Source of the DNA: Paracidobacterium acidisoli
GTDB lineage: Bacteria; Acidobacteriota; Terriglobia; Terriglobales; Acidobacteriaceae
Length of the DNA stretch: 64,000 nt
Assembly (NCBI RefSeq): GCF_003428625.2
Contig: NZ_QVQT02000004.1
Location: 558,001 to 622,000 of the forward strand
Direction of reading: 5' to 3'
Shown here: positions 52,522 through 60,705 of the stretch, in pieces
How the letters are laid out: every line of letters begins with the position of its first letter
Numbering within the stretch: position 1 is the stretch's first letter
Program-made: the position numbers and the translations under genes
The notes under the pieces: generated by a model
What the model saw: the letters and a program-made list of their open reading frames with translations, nothing else
Databases searched by the model: none
What the model was told of the DNA's origin: nothing

Positions 52522-53415
52522 ATGGCATTCATACGGCGTGAAGAGTTTATTTGGAGGCTCCGCAGCCGGTTCCTCCGGCTGGGCGTGCGCACGCTGGTCA
52601 TGGGTGTTTTGAACGTAACCCCTGATTCGTTCTCCGATGGCAATCGGTTCCTTGACCCCGATGCAGCCCTCCATCAGGCCCTCCGTATATTCGACGAAGG
52701 AGCCGACATTCTGGATATCGGGGGAGAGTCGACCCGTCCCGGCGCGCGGAACGCGGTGACAGCGCAGCAGGAGATGGATCGCGTCCTCCCCGTTATCGAA
52801 GCTCTGCTGCGGGTGCGTCCTGAATCTGTAATATCCATAGATACATATAAAGCGGCCACGGCCCGTGCGGCAGTCCATGCAGGCGCCGAGATCGTCAACG
52901 ATGTCAGCGGATTTATGTGGGACGAGGACATGGCCGCGGCCTGCGCCGGGTTGAATTGCGGCGTGGTGCTCATGCATACACGCGGCAGGCCGGATAACTG
53001 GAGAACGCAGCCGCGTCTCGAACAGGGTGAAGTCGTTCCGCTCGTAAAGCGCGATCTTGCAAAACGGCTGGCATCGGCGCTCGCTGCAGGAGTCGCCCCG
53101 GACCGGATTGTGCTCGATCCCGGCTATGGCTTTGGCAAGACATTCGGCAGCAATTATCCGCTGCTGGCGCATCTCGACGCGCTGCGTGATCTTGGCCGGC
53201 CTCTGCTTGCCGGCGTCTCGCGCAAATCGTTTCTGGCGCGCGCGCTGGCCGGCATCCACGGCGGAGAAGATCCGCCGATGAGCCAGCGCGGCGCAGCGAC
53301 GATCGCCGCGACCACGGCAGTCATTCTGGGAGGAGCGCAGATCGTTCGCGTCCATGATGTCCGTCCCGCCGTTGAGGCAGCCTGTATTGCTGACGCCATT
53401 CTGGCCGAAGTCTGA
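52522..53415 (+). CDS. folP: Dihydropteroate synthase
   Basis: 297 residues. TLVMGVLNVTPDSFSDG (pterin loop), ADILDIGGESTRPGA, ISIDTYKA, AEIVNDVSG and DPGYGFGKT with LLAGVSRKSF (the C-terminal signature) identify folP, the sulfonamide target that joins pterin and p-aminobenzoate in folate synthesis. A ~22-residue leader precedes the barrel. It has a nearly shared promoter region with dacB. Cytoplasmic. Confidence 0.96.
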   Translation: MAFIRREEFIWRLRSRFLRLGVRTLVMGVLNVTPDSFSDGNRFLDPDAALHQALRIFDEGADILDIGGESTRPGARNAVTAQQEMDRVLPVIEALLRVRPESVISIDTYKAATARAAVHAGAEIVNDVSGFMWDEDMAAACAGLNCGVVLMHTRGRPDNWRTQPRLEQGEVVPLVKRDLAKRLASALAAGVAPDRIVLDPGYGFGKTFGSNYPLLAHLDALRDLGRPLLAGVSRKSFLARALAGIHGGEDPPMSQRGAATIAATTAVILGGAQIVRVHDVRPAVEAACIADAILAEV

Positions 53416-53425
53416 TTCGGTTTTC

Positions 53426-54940
53426 TTAGCGTTCTCTTGCCAGATACCGCAGAGCCCGGATACCAGGAAGAAAAAAATACGCTCCGCCGCGCACGGCAAT
53501 AAATTGTGGCAACCCTTCCAGGCGTCGTGGGGCGCTGCCTTCGCGCGGAAGAGAAAAACCGCTCGTGACCGGACAGCCGGAGATCGGTTCACGATTGCCA
53601 AGCAGCGGATCGCTCTCGCCCGTCATTCCCCCGAATTTGGAGCTCATCAGCCACGCGCTCTGCACAAATTCGAACTGTCGGGAGATATTTGCGCCCAGGC
53701 TGATGAAGTGAATGCCACGCTCCGGATCGTCAGACGGAGCCGGCTCCAGAGCCTCCTGCTGTGTCAGTCCCGGACCATATTCACGCCCGCGCCGAAGCAG
53801 CCGATGGAATCGCGTCGGCGAAATAACATCATCGCGGAAACTACCGTCCTCAAAGCCCAGCGTATGCACCAGCTTCGAGATCAGATGGTTCTCCGCTCCA
53901 GGCAGATCATTGGTGCGCGGGTTCGCCCTGCGAATGTGCGCTCCGAACGGACACCGTGTGCCGTTCGCGTCCGCATCGAATGTGAACCCATTCTGCGCAG
54001 CGTCCTCCGCATCGACTCCCGTGATCGGCCTCTCTGCAGCCTGCGCCAGCGGATCGCCCTTCAGGGTACGGCCTACCATTGCCTGAGCCAGTTGCCGGCG
54101 TTCGTCCGCATCCCCGTTTGCCTGCCCGTTTGCAAACTTCCAGAAGCCGCGAACATCCTGCGCCAGCTGCCGCATCACCAGATAACTGCCGTTACGCCCC
54201 AGATCGCGCATGCCTGTGCGATCTTCGGCGCCTGGTAGTATCGATGCTCCCTCTGACTCGTCACTCAGCAAAGGTCTGTCGGTGTATCTGTAGTATTCAT
54301 TCGGATAGCCCAGCAAAAATTCTCCCGGAGCCACAAGATTGCTGTAATCCAGTACCGGCTCATTCGGGTCGCGCATCATGTGCTGCTGTTCCCAGTCAAT
54401 GGTGGGCTGGCTCACGCCATCGGTAAAGCCGAATGGTTCCACCCCATACAGGTTCGACGTAGGCAGGCAATCCATCACCTCGAACGCCGCATCCCATCCC
54501 ACGCCCTTCACTGTCTGCGTCCACGCGCCCAGTCCGCCCTCGCGGGCATACAGCATCGCCGCTACATGGGGAACCCTGGCCGCGCCACCCCACTGCCAGT
54601 ACTGCGGAGCATTGTTTCCCGTGTCGCCCAGGCGCCGCGACCGGCTCCGGTCGCTCGACATGCCCGCAAGAAACTCCGCTGAAAATCCCGCCAGCACGTC
54701 CCCTGCAAGCCCCAGGACGCGCAGCCCCTCGCTGGTGAATGCGATCTGCAGCGCTGCTGCCGGAGGAGGCGACTGATACTCTGCCGTCGATACCGGAGCC
54801 GCCGCCAGCCATGCGCGCGCCGCCGCCGCGTCCCGAATCCGGAGCAGCAGAAATGAGGCCTCCGTGAGCTTTGCATAGCCGAAACGCAACAGTCCCTGCA
54901 TATCTGCAAAATCGACCGAAGCATTCTTCGCCATCGTCAT
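53426..54940 (-). CDS. DyP-type haem peroxidase (fungal-like class)
   Basis: 504 residues, no signal peptide. The signature GFTDGVSQP holds the distal Asp (GxxDG). CPFGAHIRRANPR has the proximal haem His and is close to the CPF.AH.R...PR of class V (fungal-type) DyPs. FHRLLRRGREYGPGL carries the distal Arg. The N-terminal ferredoxin-like domain is present (~15-190). DyPs oxidise dyes, lignin-like phenols and other substrates with hydrogen peroxide. It ends 11 bp beyond the folP stop and is 4 bp downstream of the next gene, which is likely co-transcribed. All key residues are intact, so it is probably active. Confidence 0.92.
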   Translation of the reverse strand: MTMAKNASVDFADMQGLLRFGYAKLTEASFLLLRIRDAAAARAWLAAAPVSTAEYQSPPPAAALQIAFTSEGLRVLGLAGDVLAGFSAEFLAGMSSDRSRSRRLGDTGNNAPQYWQWGGAARVPHVAAMLYAREGGLGAWTQTVKGVGWDAAFEVMDCLPTSNLYGVEPFGFTDGVSQPTIDWEQQHMMRDPNEPVLDYSNLVAPGEFLLGYPNEYYRYTDRPLLSDESEGASILPGAEDRTGMRDLGRNGSYLVMRQLAQDVRGFWKFANGQANGDADERRQLAQAMVGRTLKGDPLAQAAERPITGVDAEDAAQNGFTFDADANGTRCPFGAHIRRANPRTNDLPGAENHLISKLVHTLGFEDGSFRDDVISPTRFHRLLRRGREYGPGLTQQEALEPAPSDDPERGIHFISLGANISRQFEFVQSAWLMSSKFGGMTGESDPLLGNREPISGCPVTSGFSLPREGSAPRRLEGLPQFIAVRGGAYFFLPGIRALRYLARER

Positions 54941-54944
54941 GCCC

Positions 54945-56243
54945 TCACAGAATCTGAATCCACTGCTGCAGCTCCATTTCAGAGATCGCTGCGTTCTCCA
55001 GCCCCTGGCGGATCAGCCTGTTTCGCGCCAGATCGAGCGCTGTCAGCCCCGGATGCGCGTTATACCAAACCTCGGTCGGAAGCTCATGCCGGCGAATGTA
55101 GTATTTAAACTTCTGCTCGTCCTTCGCGCCATCCAGCGCCAGCCAGTTCGTCGTGGGATATCCAATACCGTTGCTGAACACCACATTCAGCCCAAAGGCG
55201 ACCTTGTTGATGAAGTCGTCCATGTAGCTGTCGAGGCTTCCGTCGTAGTTGCTCGCAAAGAACAGCCGGTTTTTGTTGTCGATAAATACCCATCGCGCAA
55301 AGTGAATGGTGTTCACCCGCGCCAGACGGCCGTGCCTGTAAATGTGGCGGGCCGTGTAGTCGATCACCCACAGCAAAAAGATCAGCGTCCAGCGCCGAAA
55401 CAGCCCGGGCTTGATGCTGCCGAAGGCGCTGAACTGATTGGTCACATCGTAATCTTCAAGCGCTGAAAGCCTGGCTGCATGCTCTGCATCCGGACGCGGT
55501 GCAAACTCCGGATCGGAGCGTTCTTTGCTGCGCAGCAGCAGCACATAAATGGGCGCATACAGCAGCAGAAAAGGAGCCAGTGCCAGCAGCGCGAGAGGTA
55601 CACCGATCAGATGAAGAAAATTGCCGATCACCCATCCCAGCGGTGTCGCTTTCTCTGCCGTCAGCGTCAGCCTGCCTGCCTTCTGCTCTGCCGCAGCAAA
55701 GTTTCGCAGTGACTGGTGCAGCTGCCGCGGTTCGAGATTCGCAACCGCCGGGTTCGCCGACATAAAGGCGCGCAGTGCGTCGGTCAGAGCCGATTCTTCA
55801 CGTACCTCGAGCATCGTGCGTCCGACCCAGTTCACATAGCAGGTCGCGGGCCGCACGTGATGTGTCTTCAGCCACCGTTCAAGATCGAGCGCCGGATCGA
55901 AATCCGTGCAGTGCGTAAAAATCCGTCGTAATCCCTCCGCGGCAACCTGCACCAGCTTCTTTACAAAGGCATCGAAGGAGCCATCGAAGTCGCACAGCAG
56001 CGCCAGATAGACCGGATAATTCGGGCGCGGCAGATGGTAAAGCGCGCAGTCGCCCAGCGTCGGATCGTCGAGAATGACCAGTCTCGCGAAGTGCAGCTCA
56101 CCCAGAGCCCCAAAGGGAATCAGCCCGTTTAGCGCATTTGCAGCACCCGGCTGGGTATTCATCGACTCCAGCAGCGAGCGCAGCGCATCTTCGCGGCCGG
56201 CAGTCACCGGGGCAAAGACCGTCAGGTTCGCCTGTGGAGTCAT
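54945..56243 (-). CDS. Membrane-associated protein with internally duplicated alpha/beta domain
   Basis: 432 residues, family unknown to me. Two similar segments bracket a hydrophobic hairpin: LGELHFARLVILDD ... DFDGSFDAFVKKLVQ (residues ~48-110) and RVNTIHFARWVFIDN ... NYDGSLDSYMDDFINKVA (~295-345), each with the pattern [LI]HFAR.V..D and .DGS.D.. . The central hydrophobic part is GNFLHLIGVPLALLALAPFLLLYAPIYVLLL. The domain resembles the dimeric alpha/beta-barrel (ferredoxin-like) fold of DyPs and EthD proteins. It lies 4 bp upstream of the DyP gene, so the two are almost certainly one unit. Confidence 0.8.
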   Translation of the reverse strand: MTPQANLTVFAPVTAGREDALRSLLESMNTQPGAANALNGLIPFGALGELHFARLVILDDPTLGDCALYHLPRPNYPVYLALLCDFDGSFDAFVKKLVQVAAEGLRRIFTHCTDFDPALDLERWLKTHHVRPATCYVNWVGRTMLEVREESALTDALRAFMSANPAVANLEPRQLHQSLRNFAAAEQKAGRLTLTAEKATPLGWVIGNFLHLIGVPLALLALAPFLLLYAPIYVLLLRSKERSDPEFAPRPDAEHAARLSALEDYDVTNQFSAFGSIKPGLFRRWTLIFLLWVIDYTARHIYRHGRLARVNTIHFARWVFIDNKNRLFFASNYDGSLDSYMDDFINKVAFGLNVVFSNGIGYPTTNWLALDGAKDEQKFKYYIRRHELPTEVWYNAHPGLTALDLARNRLIRQGLENAAISEMELQQWIQIL

Positions 56244-56246
56244 AAA

Positions 56247-56687
56247 TTATTTCGCCGGAAACTGCACCGCGAAGTGAATCAGCCTGTCCTTGTCCCAGTA
56301 CACCAGTCCCAGATAAAGCCCCGGCCCGATCAACCGGATCTCATCGCGGACCCAGTGCGCCACCAGCGATGTCTCTGAGTAGTCCAGCACGATGCAGGGC
56401 TTCTGGTCGAACCAGCTCTCGCCGTTGTAAACGCGCGCGAGAATCGCACTTATTCCAAAGGGCAGAATCCGGTTTTTCAGCGTGCCTGTCGCCGCATCGA
56501 AGGTCTTTCCCTGCCATGCGAAGTGGTTGATAAACTCCGCTATCTCCGGGGACCACTTCGTTCCCGGAGCGACAATCGCCGTTCCATCTGCTTCGCCGTT
56601 CGGAATCTCTCCCGGCTCGCTCGATCGAAACAGATTGTCCAGGTCGTCGGAAGACATCTCCAGCAGTTGTGCAACCGTCCAGGGCAT
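56247..56687 (-). CDS. Conserved hypothetical protein of the redox cluster
   Basis: 146 residues from the ATG at 56687 (MPWTVAQLLEMSSDDLDNLF). The remainder (GEIPNGEADGTAIVAPGTKWSPEIAEFINHFAWQGKTFD..., PCIVLDYSETSLVAHWVRDEIRLIGPGLYLGLVYWDKDRLIHFAVQF) is compact and lacks signal or membrane segments. I recognise no family; ARVYNGESWFDQKP and the YSETSL...RDEIR block suggest a lipocalin- or NTF2-like beta fold at best. It ends 3 bp before the next gene start, so it is the first or second gene of the DyP unit. Confidence 0.7.
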   Translation of the reverse strand: MPWTVAQLLEMSSDDLDNLFRSSEPGEIPNGEADGTAIVAPGTKWSPEIAEFINHFAWQGKTFDAATGTLKNRILPFGISAILARVYNGESWFDQKPCIVLDYSETSLVAHWVRDEIRLIGPGLYLGLVYWDKDRLIHFAVQFPAK

Positions 56688-56855
56688 AACGTACAGCCTC
56701 CTGAGCAGGCCGGAACCGGTGCCGGCCGAGTAAACCACTGTGCAAAATTGTGCAGCGGGGTCCTCCGCCGTTACACGGAGAGAGCGGAATCGTCCTTCAA
56801 TATGGCTGCCGTATTCAATCTTGTCAACGAAAGATTTGCGTGCGCAGGCAATCCG

Positions 56856-58760
56856 TCATCGCACATCTTCCAGAATTGCGTCCGCCGCTTTTTCGCCGAT
56901 CATGTACACGGCGCTCACGATAAAAAAACCCGGAATGCGCGGAAACACGGATGCATCCACCACGCGCAGCCCCTGCGTCCCATGCACGCGAAATCGGCTG
57001 TCCAGCACGCCGCCTGCCTCGCGCGCGCCGATCTGGCAACTGCAGGATGCGTGGTGTCCCCACGCGTTGTCGCGGATATACTGCCGCAGATCGTCGTCGG
57101 TGCGGCACGCCTCTCCAGGCAGCTCTTCGTCCGCGATGATGCCCTGCCTGCGCAGATGGTCCGTCAGCCGCCGCACAAACTTCACCCCGTCCACTACCGA
57201 ATCCAGGTCCTCGCCGCCATCCGGCGTACCCTCTTCGAACGAGTGAAAATCAATCTCCGGAGCATCGCGCGGATCGGGAGAGCGCAGCGTCACCACTCCC
57301 GCCCGGTTGTTCGTGTGCGCCTTCAGCACCGCCCATGTCAGATAATTCAGACCCTTCGCAAAGGCTCGGGAATAGCCCGGAAAATATCCCTCGAAACGCC
57401 CCAGCAGCGCCAGACAGAAAATATCCGGCAGCGGCTTGTCCGGGGTGGAGCGCTTGAACAGCGAAAGTACGCCGCCGTTCGTGATATATGCTCCATCGCG
57501 CTTTCTGCTCCAGGTCTCATAGAGCGGATCGCCCCTTTCGAACTTCGCTCCTTCAAAGACCCTCCATTCCGGAAAGTCCATCCGGTTCACCACTCCGATC
57601 TCATAGCGATCCTGCAGATTTTTCCCCACACCCGGTAAATCCACATTCACGTGAATCCCATGCCGCTGCAGTTCCTTCGGATCGCCGATGCCGGAGAGCA
57701 TCAGCAGTTGCGGCGTGTTGAACGCGCCCCCGGCAAGAATCACCTCGCGCTTTGCCTCCGCTCTGTGCAGTACGCCGGCCCCGCTGTCCGGCCGCGCGTG
57801 TGCACGATACAGCCTTTCGCCTTTCAGATACTCCACGCCCACCGCTCGCCGGTTCTGATCCAGAAGCACGCGTGTCGCCAGCGCATTCAGCTCGATCTTC
57901 AGTCGCTCCGGATGTTTTTTCGCAACCTTCAGCACTCGCTCCCGCGTCCCGTGCCGCGCATGATTATCCGTGGTCAGCGGCATATACCGAATGCCGATGG
58001 AATTCGCCTTCACCGTCCGCCAGTCATTCGGATCGAGCAGGCTCTCCGCAAACCACCACGCCCGGTCTACCTTGCAGCCGATATCCCTGATTGCTTCCAC
58101 TGCTGAATCGATCAGCACATCGCGCAGGTCTTTCCCGTTGAGCGCTGACAATGGAATCGCCTTCTCCGTACGCAGCCACCCACTCCACCCATGCCGTGTC
58201 GGGTTGATCCCGGTCAGCTTCGCCAGCAGCCGGAACGGCCAGCGGTGATGACAGTTCTCCAGCCGCTCGAAGTACCGCCGCATAGGGCCGCACTTCCACG
58301 ACGCATCTCCCGTCAGCAGCGCGATGTTGTCCCAGTCCGCATCATGGGGATACAGAAAGATCATCGCGTTGTGCGCCGTGCAACCGCCCAGTGTCCCGGC
58401 CCGCGGATACAGCACGCCATCCACGCGCCGGTCGTCATACATCTCGCGATACTTCGGATCGCGCCGTTGCGCCGCCTCGTCCGCATAGTGCCGCACGAAG
58501 AAGTCCCACCGCATCGCCTCATTCTCTGAGGCAAAGGCGTGAAAGCACGGCACGTCGTAATCGTCCGGAAGCCGGTTCTCCGTCGAAAGTGGATCTCCGC
58601 CGCTCAGTGTGCGCGGGTCTCCACCGGCCTCCAGCAGCAGCACCGTGTGCCCGGCCTCGGCCAGCCGCGCCGCCACCGTCCCGCCGCCCGCGCCCGAGCC
58701 GACCACAATGTAATCCCAGGCATCCGGTGCAGTGTTTTTCCCATTTTCGTTCCCGTTCAT
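56856..58760 (-). CDS. GMC-family FAD-dependent oxidoreductase
   Basis: 634 residues from the ATG at 58760. FAD-binding VVGSGAGGGTVAARLAEAGHTVLLLEAGG near residue 17 and the GMC signature LYPRAGTLGGCTAHNAMI near residue 115 are present. ILAGGAFNTPQLLMLSGIGDP is the second signature. The active site has His-His in WGHHASCSCQIG. The position usually holding a second His/Asn after the PG turn reads PRIPGFFIVSAVYMIGEKAADAI. GMC enzymes oxidise alcohols or sugars and make hydrogen peroxide or reduce other acceptors. No signal. It lies 168 bp upstream of the hypothetical-DyP unit, same strand. Confidence 0.92.
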   Translation of the reverse strand: MNGNENGKNTAPDAWDYIVVGSGAGGGTVAARLAEAGHTVLLLEAGGDPRTLSGGDPLSTENRLPDDYDVPCFHAFASENEAMRWDFFVRHYADEAAQRRDPKYREMYDDRRVDGVLYPRAGTLGGCTAHNAMIFLYPHDADWDNIALLTGDASWKCGPMRRYFERLENCHHRWPFRLLAKLTGINPTRHGWSGWLRTEKAIPLSALNGKDLRDVLIDSAVEAIRDIGCKVDRAWWFAESLLDPNDWRTVKANSIGIRYMPLTTDNHARHGTRERVLKVAKKHPERLKIELNALATRVLLDQNRRAVGVEYLKGERLYRAHARPDSGAGVLHRAEAKREVILAGGAFNTPQLLMLSGIGDPKELQRHGIHVNVDLPGVGKNLQDRYEIGVVNRMDFPEWRVFEGAKFERGDPLYETWSRKRDGAYITNGGVLSLFKRSTPDKPLPDIFCLALLGRFEGYFPGYSRAFAKGLNYLTWAVLKAHTNNRAGVVTLRSPDPRDAPEIDFHSFEEGTPDGGEDLDSVVDGVKFVRRLTDHLRRQGIIADEELPGEACRTDDDLRQYIRDNAWGHHASCSCQIGAREAGGVLDSRFRVHGTQGLRVVDASVFPRIPGFFIVSAVYMIGEKAADAILEDVR

Positions 58761-58929
58761 GGCCGTGCTTCCTCGTACGGACAACCAGCATGCCACAAGA
58801 GAGGTTCCAGGCGCTCCACCCTTTGCGTCCAAATGACACCGGGTGCCCCATAGCTCGCCCTGAGCACAGCCGAAGGTCCGGATCTTCGGACATGGCTGCT
58901 GAGAAATCTTTGGGTGCCCAACCTTCGCG

Positions 58930-59019
58930 AACCGGGGTCCCCAACGCACGAGGTGTTCGTGTGCTGGGGTGGGGAACCGGGGTCCCCAACGCACGAGGTG
59001 TTCGTGCGCTGGGGCGGGA
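58930..59019. repeat. Two tandem 45-bp hairpin-forming units
   Basis: The unit starting AACCGGGGTCCCCAACGCAC is repeated at 58930-58974 and 58975-59019 with two base differences. Inside each unit CCCCAACGCACGA pairs with TCGTGYGCTGGGG around GGTGT, so each copy can form a hairpin. Confidence 0.75.
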
Positions 59020-59055
59020 AGCTAAGGTGGGGAGGCGGGTTCACACTTAACTTTT

Positions 59056-59113
59056 GTCATCCTGAGCGACTCTGAGGGAGCGGAGCGATTCGAAGAGGAG
59101 TCGAAGGATCTGC
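59056..59113. repeat. Interspersed repeat copy 1 (TCATCCTGAGCGA...TCGAAGGATCTGC)
   Basis: GTCATCCTGAGCGA at the left and GTCGAAGGATCTGC at the right enclose a variable centre with GGAGCGGAGCGATTCGAAG. Related copies lie at 60401, 60460 and 63385. The ends are the conserved part and the middle varies, as in short non-autonomous palindromic repeats. Confidence 0.75.
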
Positions 59114-59216
59114 GGTTCCCTCAACCCAAAATCTTCCACCCTCTCTTTCCAGTCGTGGTTACAATGGCGCACGGCACGCGGTTGCCCTTCCGATCGAACG
59201 AACCACGGAGCACGCC

Positions 59217-60410
59217 ATGTCCCTGGGCCCACGCATCAACGACGCCATCCTGGCTCTTGTTACCCTTGAGCACCGCATCGACCCGCTCTTTCGCGATACC
59301 TTCAACGCCCTCTTCCAGCGTCCGCTCGTCAACGTCGTCCAGTCACTTCTGCGCGTCTTCCACGCCAACCCGGAAACCCGGCTCTGCCAGGAGATCGTCA
59401 CCGCCGACGAAGAACAGCTCGCCCTCACCATCACCGAGGAGATGAAGCGCTTCACCGTCAGCGAGTACACCGGCCGCATCGCCCAGCGCGCCGGCAACAC
59501 CAAGACCTACGGCGTCGTCCGCGCCACCTTTGAGGTTCGCCCCGACGTTCCCGACCGCTTCCGCCACGGCTTCTTCGCCGCGCCCGCCACGTACCCCGCG
59601 TGGATACGCTTCGCCGGACCCGGCCCGCTTTCGCCCCCCGATGTCGCTGACGCCGGAATCCTCAGCATCGGCATTAAGGTCATGGGCGTTTCCGGCGAAA
59701 AACTCCTCCCCGACGAGCAGCACACTCAGGACTTTACCGGCATCAGCTGCCCCACCTTCACCACCCCCAACACCCGCGAAAACGTCACCCTGCAGCGCGA
59801 GGTCTACTCCCGCACGCCCGTCTTCTACTTCCTCAATCCCTTCGACTCGCACTACCTCGACGCCGCCATGCAGAGCCTCTACGCCCGCATGAACCGCAGC
59901 CCCCTCGAAGTCAGTTACTGGAGCTGCGTGCCTTATCTCTGCGGAGAAGGCCAGGCCGTCAAATACTCCGTCCGCCCCACCTTGGCCCACAAAACTCCAA
60001 TCCCCTTCAGCCCGCCCGACAACTGGCTTCGCCAGTCCCTCGCCATGCGCCTCGACGCCGAAAGCGTCGCGCTCGACTTCCTCATCCAGCCCCAGACCGA
60101 CCCGCGCCGCATGCCCATTGAAGACGCTTCCATCGAGTGGTCGGAGCGCGCATCGCCTTTCGTCCCCGTGGCAAAAATTACGATCCCGCGTCAGAAATTC
60201 GATTCGCCCGAGCAGCTCGCCTTTGCCAGTTTCCTCTCCCTCAATCCCTGGCACACCACCGCCGAACACCGCCCCCTCGGCAACCAGAACCGCGCCCGAA
60301 AGCTGATCTACACCCAGCTCTCCGCGCTCCGCCAGCAGATGAACCACACCCCGCACATCGAGCCGACCGGCGCCGAGTCCTTCCCCGGTAACCCTCCTCT
60401 GTCATCCTGA
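59217..60410 (+). CDS. Catalase-fold haem protein (catalase-like, non-canonical)
   Basis: 397 residues. The order of blocks matches the catalase core: KTYGVVRATFEVRPDVPDRFRHGFFAAPATYPAWIRFAG, GILSIGIKVMGVSGEK, TQDFTGISCPTF, YWSCVPYLCGEGQAVKYSVRP and the terminal HRPLGNQNRARKLIY. The final RKLIY (residues 361-365) suits the proximal Arg-X3-Tyr haem ligand. The place where classical catalases have the distal His (HAKG / HPKTHG) reads NTKTYG (94-99), so normal catalase activity is doubtful; catalase-related allene oxide synthases and isomerases are alternatives. No signal peptide. Its stop codon lies in an interspersed repeat. Confidence 0.82.
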   Translation: MSLGPRINDAILALVTLEHRIDPLFRDTFNALFQRPLVNVVQSLLRVFHANPETRLCQEIVTADEEQLALTITEEMKRFTVSEYTGRIAQRAGNTKTYGVVRATFEVRPDVPDRFRHGFFAAPATYPAWIRFAGPGPLSPPDVADAGILSIGIKVMGVSGEKLLPDEQHTQDFTGISCPTFTTPNTRENVTLQREVYSRTPVFYFLNPFDSHYLDAAMQSLYARMNRSPLEVSYWSCVPYLCGEGQAVKYSVRPTLAHKTPIPFSPPDNWLRQSLAMRLDAESVALDFLIQPQTDPRRMPIEDASIEWSERASPFVPVAKITIPRQKFDSPEQLAFASFLSLNPWHTTAEHRPLGNQNRARKLIYTQLSALRQQMNHTPHIEPTGAESFPGNPPLSS

Positions 60411-60504
60411 GCAAAGTTTCCGCACAGCGGAAGCGAAGTCGAAGATCTGTCTTTGCTTTGTCATCCTGAACGAAGCGCCGCTGGCGCGCAGTCGAAGGAT
60501 CTGC
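60401..60504. repeat. Interspersed repeat copies 2 and 3
   Basis: Copies at 60401-60450 (GTCATCCTGAGCAAAG ... GTCGAAGATCTGT) and 60460-60504 (GTCATCCTGAACGAAG ... GTCGAAGGATCTGC) lie head to tail. Their inner parts are self-complementary (CCGC/GCGG). The first copy provides the final Ser-Ser-stop of the catalase-like gene. The remaining gap to 60705 holds no gene I can support. Confidence 0.78.
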
Positions 60505-60705
60505 GTTATGCGGTTTCCCCATTTACACCACCCCGAAAATCCGCTACCATCGCCGCGATTTCTCCGGATGGTGAAACACTTCGCCCGGCTCGCGCACCAT
60601 CCCCAGGTGACAGACGGCAGTTCAGGCCACTCTGCTTTGTCTTAGCTCCGCCGCTCTGCAGCTCCTGTCGCCGCTTCGCATCCCCGCAGTCTCAAAGGAA
60701 CGGAA

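Larger units (their letters stand above)
58761..59216. other. 456-bp divergent repeat-rich gap between the GMC and catalase-like genes
   Basis: The gap has no supported gene. It carries the promoters of both divergent genes, a 45-bp tandem hairpin repeat (58930-59019) and one copy of the 'tcatcctgagcga/tcgaaggatctgc' interspersed repeat (59056-59113). Two segments read GGGTGCCC-A near 58850 and 58914, again repeat-like. No clear -35/-10 pair is evident. Confidence 0.6.

Noticed and set aside
58761-58994. Extended N-terminus of the GMC oxidoreductase (frame open to 58994)
   Set aside because: The upstream 78 codons run through hairpin repeats and lack family sequence; the FAD motif fits the ATG at 58760.
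59343-60356. 337-codon minus-strand frame over the catalase-like gene
   Set aside because: Glycine/valine/glutamate-rich translation typical of the reverse strand of C-ending codons; no domain.
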